Shown: piece after piece, positions 51,616 to 62,029 of the stretch
How positions within the stretch are numbered: position 1 is the stretch's first letter
Layout of the letters: each line of letters starts with the position of its first letter
From: Prorocentrum cordatum
Taxonomy: Eukaryota > Sar > Dinophyceae > Prorocentrales > Prorocentraceae
Assembly (NCBI GenBank): GCA_963575745.1
Contig: CAUYUJ010003959.1
Coordinates: 7,501-71,500 of the forward strand
Reading direction: 5' to 3'
Length of the DNA stretch: 64,000 nucleotides
Notes under the pieces: generated by a model
What the model saw: only the letters and a program-made list of their open reading frames with translations
What the model was told of the DNA's origin: nothing
Database searches by the model: none
Position numbers and translations under genes: made by a program

Positions 51616-52995
51616 TCAGAGAGCCGCGTCCGACACCGCCACGATCGTTGGCTCGTCATCTCCGCCCCCGCGCAGGCGGCGCAACGTCTGTCGCAGCCTC
51701 TCCTCAGTCCACCTGCCAATTCCGACGGGCACGCCCTCCCGACGCGCCACGAAAGCTCCAACGACTTCGCCGATCAAGTCCTGCCGCTGGTTGTGCTCGG
51801 CGATGGCCAGGCGCTGCCGCCTCTCATCAGGATCCTCCTGCCGCGCGCGATCCTCAGCAGCAGCGGCAGCGATATCCCGCGTGCTCGCGCGGCTGCCACG
51901 CTCCCCGCGCTCTTCGCCCGACGACAGGGCCGAAGCCGCACTGGGCGCGCCAGCCCCTCCAGCACCGTCGCCGCCCCCTGTCGGCGCCCTCGCGGCGACG
52001 CCATCGCTGGCGGGCACCTTGGCGGATCGCCCCTACGCGGGCCCCCCCGCGGGCGCGCCACTCGCGCCAGCCTCGGCCGCGGGCGCCGCGCGCGGGGCCT
52101 TGCCTGCACGCCCTCCCCCCGGAGCCGCCTCTGCACGCGCCGCCCCCCCCCGCCCGCTTCCGCTGGCAGACCCAGCACCTGCTCGCGTGACGACCGCGGC
52201 CCGCCCCGCGCCCTCGCCAGTCGCGCCAGCCTCAGCCGCGGGCGCCGCACGCGGGGCCTTGCCTGCGTTCTTCTCCTTGAACACCTTCAACTTTCCCTCC
52301 GGGATGGGCCCGTCCACACGCCCATGCCAACCATCCTTGTGCTGCTGCTTGAAATGCTGCCCGCACAGATCCCCGCATCCCTGCTTTGGCGCGCTCCGGC
52401 ATTGCCCGCCAGCTCCGTCCGCCCAGGTACGAGCCATGCACTTCGCGGTGTCAATGTTTTCTGGCGTAAAGCGACGCCATCCGTCCCCCGCGAGCGACGC
52501 CCCCGCGCCTGGCTGGACTCCAGCAGGAGCCGGGTCCGCGGACGGAACGCCAGCGGCCCTGCCAGCGTCGTCGTCCTCGTCGCCCGTGCTGCCCAGAGCC
52601 GGCGGGGACAGCCCGCGCTTCTTGCCCCTGCGCAATGGCTGCTGCGGCTGCCCCGAAGCGCCGGGGTCCCCGTCGCCAGCGCCAGGATCCCCGCCACCCG
52701 CCCGACGCCGCTTGCCCGGTGGCTCGCCCCCCGACGCCTGCTGCCCGGCGGGCGCACTCGGCGGCGCAGACGGCGCGGCAGGGGCGCTGGAAGCAGCGCC
52801 GCCGCCGCCATCGCCGCTCCCCGCAGACCCCGCCGCGCGCCCGCCTGCATGCCCGAGAGGCGCAGTCGGCGGAGCCGGCGGCGCCCCAGAGGGTCCCGCA
52901 CCACCGCTGCCGCTGGCGCCCCCCGGAGACCCCGCCGCCGCGCGCCCGCCGCCTCCGCCCCGCGGACCCGCCCTGCGCACATACGCAAACACATA
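51616..52995 (-). CDS. Helitron protein, C-terminal segment with second zinc motif
   Basis: A one-base shift at ~52995-52996 (TT where one T is expected) moves the frame so that USP ends in AYVFAYVRR, the usual USP C-terminal strand. The new frame carries a Pro/Gly/Ala-rich linker with a basic PPGKRRRA patch, then a zinc-type motif CMARTW..GGQC..GDLCGQH..GRVDGPIPEGKLK (~52440-52285). This resembles the N-terminal motif near 63400. An in-frame TAG stands at 52035-52033. Beyond it the same frame stays open to 51616 and encodes a plausible helical end (IAEHNQRQDLIGEVVGAFVA). The TAG could be a nonsense mutation, or the last part could be spurious. Confidence 0.65.
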
Positions 52996-55900
52996 AGGCG
53001 CCAACGTGCACCTGGTGGTCTCTGGCAATCTGCGCCCAAGTCCTGGGCTGAACAGCTTCGTCGTCGAATTTGGCGTATTCGTTCACACCCACGGCTGCAC
53101 ACGCATAATAATGGCCGCTCTTCGCGCTTTCGCCCTGATGCACAACGACCCCAGAGAAATCGTACTCGCACTCGGCATCCACAGGCCGCAGAATCTGAGG
53201 AAAGCGCACAGGGCGTCTGTCGTACCACTCGCTCCGATCAGCGCGCGTGACCACCCGCTCCACGGTCACGAAGAGCACCGGCGGCGATCGCTCCCAGCGA
53301 TTGCCCGTATACACCCTGATGCCTTGACAGACCCCGGCCGCCTCCCTCTGCGCACGACTGAGGTGTGCGTGCGCCGGACATCCTTGACCTGGCCCGCCAA
53401 TATGCCTCAATTCCAGTCGGATCAAATCCTCCAGATCGCAGGCCCCCCGGTGGTCGGGGCCGAGCAATTCGGAAGGGACCAGCTTCAAGCGCGAATCAAT
53501 CACCCCCGTGTCCGAACTTGCCCGGCACACGTCGCATCGCCTCCGCTGCCGCAACGCAATGCCGCAAACGTGCTGCTGGAGCGCAGTGCGCGCACCGTGA
53601 TGCGGCGTCGGTACCTGATATCCAGCCTCGGTGACAGCACGAAGGGCGGCCAGGAAGAACTCTGACGCGTCGCATTGCTTCGGTCTCCCTTGCTGATCGA
53701 ATTCTGTGAATTCTCGCTGACCGAAAAGCCCCGCGCGCGCGGCAGTAGCGAGCGGCGCGACGGCGTCGACCCCCACGCCCTGGACAGAGAGAGCCGCGGC
53801 CTGAGCTCCGAGCGCACACACCGGGCAAGTTTCTGTGTTCAAAGGGCAATTCTGGCCGTGCTCGTGGAGAAGCCGACGGAAGGGAGCCAGGCGCAGCAGC
53901 ACCTGCGCGACTGCGCTCACGAAGCAAGTATTGCCGAGGTTTGCGATGCCCACGCCAGAGCCGTGGCCGCAGTGCCACTGCAGCTCCCTGGTGACATCCT
54001 CCTGGGACACGCCGTAGGCTGCCATGCACAGATCCCGGTCCAGCGGGAGCAGCTCTGGCGGCTCTGCACCATCGCCAACAGTCGCCGCCGTGCGAAACAT
54101 GTCCCCCCAAAGATCCCTCGGCACTACGGCGCCCCTACCAGCACCGCGGCCGCCACCCGCGCGCCCGCGCCCCCGCGAAACAGCGCTCCCCGTCGACGAT
54201 GCCGCCGCCGCATCTCCGGTCCCCGTCGCGTCGCCGCCGCGGCCGCGGCCCCTGCCCCGCCCCGCAGGCCCAGCGTCCGGCGCAATGTATGCCGGCGGCA
54301 CCGTCAGAGCCTGGCCCGGGCGCAGCGCGTGCGAGGGCAGAGGCGTATGCACAGACGCCGCAGGGGCCGCCTCCCCGTCCGAAGGAGCTGATCCGTCGTC
54401 GTCGTCGTCGCCCGCCCCCTCACCGACGCCCGCCGAGCTCCCCGCGTCACGAGACGGGCCCAGCGGCGACGGCGGCGGCACCGGCGGCGGCGCGGGCGCC
54501 GAGCTCGACTCCTGGGCGCCCCGTGCGGCGGGCCCATCCCCCACGTCCCAGCCGTAATCCTGCGCCCATTGCTTCGCGATTTCGAAACTCTCCCCCATCT
54601 TTTTCTCAAAGCGTTGGACCCCTTCGCGGACGTACTGCGGCGGGCCCCGCTGCAGGATGTCCCAGGGCGGCAGGTTGTAGACGAGCACGCGGTGGGCCAC
54701 GCGAACGCGACTGAGCATGACGTACAGGTGCAGCCACCAGTCATCGGCGCCCATGTTCATGGGCTTCTGGAGCACCATGGTGGCCGCATCCATACCCAGG
54801 CCCTGCGCAGTCTGCACGGTGCGAACTTTCTCTGGCAGCAACGGGATCTGGTACCTCGTAACCTTCACCTTCCGAAGCTTTCGCTCGCCATCGTCGTCGT
54901 AGTGATGATTCCACTCCCAGGACGCCCTGTGCGGCGCGATCTGCACGACCCCTTGCCCGAACCCAAAGTCCTTCTTGAGGCCATCAAACTCGACGAGGAC
55001 ACCGCGCGGCAAACGCTTGCATCGATAATAACCGAGCCGGTGGGCGTCGTGAAGCTTCTTTTCGCGCCAATCCGCGTCCGGCGTCTCGAACTCCTGCGGG
55101 TGGAACCTCACGTCCTTGACTACCCCCACGGCGTCCTGCACGATCTGGTGCTTCGCCGACAACTTCACGTTCAGCCGCACACGCATGCCGATGTACAGCG
55201 GGCACATGCCGATGAGGTGACCAGTGTTGTTCACGTTCGGCACCTGCAGCATGGCCTTGTAATGCTCCTCAACGAAGTCCCTGTTTGGAGGCAGGTCCAC
55301 GGCCTGCACGTACAGCAGCATCTGCCCTTTATCCCTGGCCTCTCGCACGGCCCGATACTGCATCTGCCTGTGCACGGCCTCCCAGGCGATGCCCATCTCG
55401 AACCCGTCCTTGACATGGGGGTCCTGCAGCCGCTTGTCGTTCTTACCGGGTCGGACCACCCACCCTTGCACCACCATTTTCTGCTCGGTCGTAAACTTCT
55501 TGCCCTGCCTCATGGTCTTCAAGAACCCGGGCATGAAGGGGCAGGGCGCGTGCGGAGTAACGAGACGGTCCTTGAAGCGGTGCGTCTCGTACAGAAACAT
55601 GGCGTGGGTGACTCCGTCCAGGAACATGGACTGCCCATTGCGGACGTGAATCGGCGCCTCGGGCGACTCACGCTGCAGCAAGGAAGACCTTCTGCCCTTG
55701 CCGCTCACCGGCCCCAGCTGATAAAAATCCCCCAGGAACATGACAATCGGAACCTTCCCGAACATGTGCCCCCGCGCCATGTACAGGTTCACATCGCAAT
55801 TATACTTAGCCTTACGGGCTTTGCACATGCGAAACGATGCAGCGCCGAGAAGCTGGGGCGGCACCATGGACACCTCCTCCACGATGACGGCCTTGAGGTC

Positions 55901-58900
55901 GTTCATGCGGTCCACGATGTCATCGACTTTCTGCCCCGAAAGCCTAGCGATGGTCATGGCCTGCTGGCCGCTCAGCCCGAAGCCGCTGTGGATCGTCTCC
56001 CCCCCGATGACGCGCGCAGCGCTGTTCGACGAGGCCACGGCGATCTCCGATCCCGCGCCGAACACCTCGTTGAGCAGACGTCGCAGCAGTTTCACCACCT
56101 CCGTCTTCCCCGTCCCGCCCTCCCCGTGCAGCAGGAGAGCCATCTGCTCCACCGGCTTGGGGCTTTTTCCGCTGTCCACATCTTGCTGGTATGCCACGAT
56201 GGCCTCCACGTGGCCCACGACCAGGGCGACCACCGCCTTCTGCTCCTTATTGAACGTCACGGGGTTGTCCGCCCTGGTCGCCCACTCGTTAAACAGCCCC
56301 TCCGCGATGTCGCGCGCCCGCCGCGGAGGCTCCGCGTCGCCGGCAACCGCGGGCGGCGGCGGCCGACCAGGCACGAGCACGGCAGGCGCCGAACCCGCGA
56401 GGCCGCTCCGCCCGTCGCCATCCCCAGGCAAGCCCTCAGCTCCCTTTTTCCTGTATCGGAACGCCTCCTTCTGCTGTGCTTTGCCCTCCTCGAACTGAGA
56501 GTCGCCCAAGTCGAGACCGCAGAAGCCCGTCTGCGTTCCAGTACTCGCGGCAGCAGGCTGAGGCTTATGGTCTTTCGCATAGCCCTCAAGGAAGATATTC
56601 TTATAGACCAAGCTTTGCGACGACCCACGAATCTGCTCCAACTGGGCCACCGCGGGCACCTGGCTATCCGGCACGGCGAACGCGGGCATCTGTCGGTGCG
56701 CCGCCCACGCTTCGTCCGCCTCGCCCTCGTCCACCTCCTGAGCCAAACCGTCAGGCGCTCCGCCGCCGGCGCCCGCCCCCTCCTCCTCGTCCGCCTCCCC
56801 GGCAGGCCGATTCCCCACTGCCTGCAGCTCAGCAGACTCCTCGAAATCCTTGGCCTCCGGACGGATCTTGATTCGCGGCCGCCCTTTCGCCTCCGCCTCC
56901 ACGTCGAGGTTCGTCGCGACCTGGACGGTCCAGCGTGCCATGAACTCGGCGGCGCTGGGTTGCTGTGCAAAATGGCCCGGGCCCTCCTCTGAGCCGCGTT
57001 TCAGATCAATGTCCTCGATCGTGAACCACTTTCCAGCTCGCCGCTCGCACTCCTCGTACTGCCTGGACAACGCCACCTGCTTCGCCCACCACTCCTCCCA
57101 GGCAGGCCGATGCTTCCCGACCGCGTTGACACCGGCCCTGTAGGGCGCCCAGGCCGCAGCCCCCTTCTCAGCCGGCTGCAACGGACGGAAAATCACAGAC
57201 TTGAACAGCGCGTTCACCTCTGGGTCTTTCTCCTTCGAAGGCATCGTGAAGCCGAAGAACTTGGGCACCCTGAACGGCGCGCCGACGCGGAGCTTCTGCA
57301 CTCGGGAGGCGGCGGCCGGGTGCGTGTCCGCGAACGCGTACGTCTCGAAGTCCTGCGGGTCGAAGTGGAGCGGGTTGGCCTGCGCGGTGTACACGTACAT
57401 GGCGTAATGGTACATGCCCATGGACTTCAGGGGCTCCCTGTCGCCGCGATGCAGCCAGTCCATCTTCATGTCGTGGTCCAGCCGCGCGCTGTATTCGACA
57501 CCCTGCTGCTGCTCCTGCTCGGGCTGCCCCCCCCCAGCAGCACCGGCAGCCGCGCCCTCCCCGACAACGCCGTCGACGACACGGGCGTGCAGCGTTGCGC
57601 GCGCCTCGTCCAGCGCATCCATGACACCGCCGCCCCCCTCGCCGTCCACTTCTCCCGCGGCCGGCTGGTCCACCTCGATGTGGTCTGCGCGCGGGTCGGT
57701 CCAGAAGTCGTCCTTTTTCTGATGAACGGCGGAGCTTGCCTGGAACGCCAGCGCCACGATCCCCTTGCAATACAGAGTCCAGGTGTCATGGGAGCAATAG
57801 CACTCGTGGCCATACTGCATCTGGAACATCATCTCGGGCAGCTTCTTCAGGAGCGCCCGGTGCGAGCTGGTCGTGAGCTTGATGACAGTTCGCCTGGCAG
57901 AGTCGAGCACTCCGCCCCAGCCGCTGCGACGAGCGGCAGCAGCGGCCCGGGCCCCGTCGACGTCCTCCTCGCCCTCCGCCTCCGCCGCCTCATCCGCCTC
58001 CCGCTCCGCCTTCTGCTGGAGTCGGAGCCACTCCAACCCGGTGCTCTGCGCGTGCAGCACTCCGAGGTCTCCCGCGATCGGCCCCGCCTTGGTCGTGTAG
58101 TCCGTCTGGTAGTGCGCCATATTGATGGCGTCCATGAACACGGCCTCCAGCGAGTGCAACACGTGCTCCCGCAGGCTGCCGGGCGGACCGCTGCCGCTCG
58201 CGCCAGCAGCTGCGGCGGCGGCGGGCGACGCGGGCGCGCTCGATGCAGGGCTGCCAGACGCCGCCGCGCGCGACGCGGCGCGGCCTGGCGCCCGCGACCT
58301 CGGCTCTGTCTCGACGGCTGATTCTGGCAGCTCGCGCTCCGCGCGCCGGTCGCTGTAGTAGCCCAGGCCCTGCTCCCCCTTCTTGAACACGAACCCGGGC
58401 CGGCTGCCGTCGTAACACGAAGCCGCGCTGAACCCAGCGATGTCCTCGAATTCCGGCGTCGGCGGAGGCGGCGGATCCAAGCCATACGCATCGGCCAAAT
58501 CCCACGGCTCGTCATCCTCTTCTCTGAAGCCCCAGATATCCCCCGCGTTCGGATCGTCCATCGTGGTCGGCGCCCCGCCGAGCAAACCTCCTCCCCTGGG
58601 CAGGCCGAGGCGGCGCCCCACGGGCACGCGCCCGCCCCCCGCCGCAGCCGCGCGCGCCGCCCCCTCGGCCGCCCCGCCCCCGCCCTGCGCTGCGGCCGAC
58701 GCCCCGGAACCCGTGGAACCTCCGCTCTGCCCGGTGCCCTCGTCGCAACCGGTGCCGCCAGTCCCGGCGCCAGCCAGCGCGTCCGATGCCTCGCCGACAG
58801 GCTCGGCGAACGCACCGGGCTCCGGAGGCGGCGGCACAACAGGGTCGCTGGCGGGCGCGCCCCCGACGCTGTCGTCGCCCGGCAGGTCGAGCACCACGCG

Positions 58901-61900
58901 GTCCAGGCACTGGACGTCCAGGTTGCTCCGCAGACACACCTGGCCCACAGGGTTCGTGCTCCCGTGGTACGGGTGGTACCGCACCACGTCGACGCGACCA
59001 GCTCTGCCGTACCGGTTGCAGCGGTGCGGCCACGGGCCGTAGCCTTCAGCCGGAACGTCGTCCAGATCCAGGCGCTCGCCAGGAGGGTTCCACTCCCCCT
59101 CCTCCAACGGACCGCACGCGTACTGAACCTTCGCATCTTCCGGAAGCACCAAATCCTTCCCCTTGCGCAGGCGCCGCCAGACGAAGGCGGCGGCAGGACG
59201 CTTCCTGGACGGGTGGCTGTAGACCGCAGTCTCGTACTCGTGGTAGAAGCCGAGCCGGCACACCTTGCAGTGCTGAGGCACATCGTCGTTCGTCTTGTGC
59301 TTCCAGCACGTGGGACCGCACCTGTGCAGGTGGCCACGGATGATACACTTGCGCGCGTCCCGCGCGAAGCAGCGCGCCCAGGTCCGCGCCTCATCCCCCG
59401 GGCACTCAGCAAAGTGCATGGCCGCGGCGCCGTCCGCGCGCACCACGCGGTACGCAGGCTTGCGGCGGTACTGCGGCTGCAGCGTCACGTGCGCACCCGT
59501 GAGAGGCTCTCCAAATACCGCCGGGTACTGTGCCCGCTGCTCATGGGGATCGGGCTCTGGATCTGCCAGCGGCGCGAACGGGCGCTGCCGGAGCGGACCC
59601 TCTATTGCGGGCTGCTGCTCCAGCATCGCCCGCTCCTCCACGAGATCGACGTTCATCATGGCCGCAACCTGATTCCGCAGCTCTTCTGTGGACAGTTGGT
59701 TGTCAGCACGGACGGAGCGGCGGCCCTCTTCGTACGCCCTCTTGCACAACTTCCCGAGCTGACGACGCGAGGCGCCAGCGATGGTATCGTACTTCAATTG
59801 GAGGTCGCTCTCCTGTCGCTTCCCGTCCGCGAACGCGAGACGTCGATCCCGCGGGCCGAGCGGAAGCGGCGGCAGACGGTCCGGCCCGTCCAAGCCCAGC
59901 TGCCGGCCCACCTCCTCCGCCGCGTCGAACTGCACGCTGCCGACCCTGGCGAGCACGGCCTCCCTCCACCTCCTCAGACGCTCCTCGAGGCCTTCGACGT
60001 CCCCCGCGCGCAGCTTCGCGAGGAACGCGCCGGTCATCGGGTGCAGGCGCCACAGGTGGATGTGCGGATGGATGCCGCCGCGCCCCTGCGACTCCACGGG
60101 TCCGAAGAACGCGCGGACGAGCCCGAACGCTCCACACGCCCCCGTGGCGGCCACGCCGTCGGAGACGCCCGTGGCCCCGCGCTGCCGCGTGACGCCGACG
60201 ACATGCTCCAGGAACAGTTCCAGCATGAGGTTCGTGACCATGGCCTGCGACACCGGGTCAGCGGCCACCCGCCGCAGCATGTCCCGCGTTGAGGGCATCA
60301 CAGGAGCAGTCTCCTCCAGCAGCCGCCATCGCTGTACGGAGGCGCCCTCGTACATCAGGGACACCATCAGGTTCCGAGTGTCCGCGATGTTCGGCGTCGT
60401 GAACACCAGGGGCGGCCCGAAGAGCCGGGTGTAGCTGGTACTGATGTGCCGCAGCGTGGTCCGGTGCGCGTCGGACCCGACGACATCACGGTTGCTGAGC
60501 AGCATGCTGCGCAGCGCGCTCTTGACGTTCCGGGGCAAGCCCTCGAGGCCCAGGGCCTCCTTGATGCCCGCCCCCCTGCCGAGCACGGCCACGACCTGCG
60601 CCAGATCCTCCGGCGTCAGTGCGGCGAGGTCCGCGATGCTTTCCCCCAGACGCTGCTTGCGCACGAATAACCTAGCCGACTGAATGATAGCCTTTCTGCG
60701 CCAGAGGCAATACTGGGCCGTGAGCAGGTCCGCGTGGCGACGCCAGCGCGGCACGGGCGACTCAGACGCGGCGGGCGCCCGCGCAGCGTCGGGCGCGGGC
60801 GCCCGCGCAGCGTCGGGCGCCGAGACGTCGTCGGGGACCTCGTACTCGAGCTCCTCGCGAGCCATGAGGCACCTGCACCACTCGTCGTACGTCAACTTCG
60901 CCTCCCTGTCGAGTCCGAAGACGCCGTCGCCGTAGGGAAACGCGACGGGGTCGAAAGCACTCCAGAAACCGGGGGAGAACATGCTGACAGGCTCGGTTCC
61001 AGTGGGCACGACGACCCGCACCGCGCGCCTCGCCCCCCCGCCCTCAGCGCCCCCGGCCGGCGCGCCGCCGCCGCCGCCGCCGCCACCGGCCGCGCGCTTC
61101 CCGGCGACTCCCGGAGGAGGCCGCGTGGCCTGAATCTTCTGCTCCGTCTGCTCCAGCTTCTTCGTGAGCGCCTCCTTGTTGCAGTTGGTGAGCGCCTTCG
61201 CAGCCTTGTGGGCCTCTTTCGCGGCTTCCGCCAAGCGCAGGTCGGAATCTCGGTCCTGGAAATTCTCCATGTCGTCGAACTGCCGCGTCAGTGCCTCCAC
61301 ACGCCGCTTCTCGCGCGCAATCACCTCCGCCTTCTGGAGGCTGAGGTGCACGGTCTGCCACTGCTTGTCCAGATCGGCCAGCATGTCGGCGTCCGCGACG
61401 GCGGCGCAGTACTCGCCCTCCTCGACACCCTCGCCGCCCTCTCCCTCACCAGCCTCGCCCTCGTCGCCCTCTGAATCCTCCCCGCCAGCGCCAGCCGCGT
61501 CCTCACCGGTGGGATCCCCGCACCCGCCCCCTGCCTCGCCCCCGCCGTCAGCCGCCGCGTTCGCTTCGCCCTCCGCGCTCGCTGCGCCTGCACTCGTCCG
61601 CTTCGGCGGGGCCGAGCCCGCGCCGGGCTGCACGGCATCGGCCGGGCCCTCCTGGCGAGCGTCGCCGCCCTTACCCCCCACGGCCACGCACGCCGCGAGA
61701 CAGCGAGGCAGGCCCAGGAGCGAGGAGCCGTCGCCATCGCCGTCGCCCTCGGGGTCCGCAAAGTTTTGCGCGGCCTCTTCGTCCCACCGCACCGCGGCGC
61801 ACTGCTCGTTCGTGTCGCGGAGGTACTCGTAAGCGCGCTTGAAATCGGCGAGGGGCACGCCGAGCTCCTCCAATAGCGCCTTCTGCAGGGTGGCGGGGTC

Positions 61901-62011
61901 GGACCCCGCGAAGACAATCTGCACGAACTCGACGAGGTCGCTCTCCCGCGGCGGCAGCGACAGCACCTGCCGGCCGCCGTCCGCCTGATCTTCTGGTCGA
62001 TCGGAGCCCAC
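52996..62011 (-). CDS. Helitron Rep-PIF1 helicase-USP, main frame
   Basis: About 3000 codons without interruption. The first codon here is not a real start. The HUH box is GGIHPHIHLW (60080-60051), after the usual FGPVESQGRG. A Cys/His region (CGPTCWKHK..HCKVCRLGF) and VVRYHPYHGS..LRSNLDVQ match the Helitron Rep; the Y2 motif is HYQTDYTTKA (58114-58088). The helicase has Walker A GEGGTGKT (~56120), VIVEEVSMV for motif II, and LYVMLSRVR for motif VI. After an acidic and RGRG-rich linker comes a USP: catalytic-Cys box NLGNTCFVSA (~53940-53919), QCDASEFF, a CxxC zinc pair, and the His box SGHYYACA (~53118). The protein would nick and unwind element DNA for rolling-circle transposition; the USP would remove ubiquitin from host or element proteins (inferred from family). 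Confidence 0.85.
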
Positions 62012-62029
62012 TCACCAGAGTCGGCCTTG

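Noticed and set aside
51481-51616. Helitron 3' terminus (hairpin plus CTRR)
   Set aside because: Several GC-rich hairpins are possible, but none is followed by a convincing CTRR-T end.
49032-53250. Open frames of 140-820 codons (His/Thr-rich on plus, Val/Cys-rich on minus) in and beside the CA tract
   Set aside because: They are translations of CA/CG microsatellite DNA or antisense shadows of the Helitron gene.
54569-60292. Long plus-strand frames (800, 403 and 442 codons) opposite the Helitron gene
   Set aside because: They mirror the minus-strand Helitron frame, where all recognisable domains lie; the plus-strand products have no domain.
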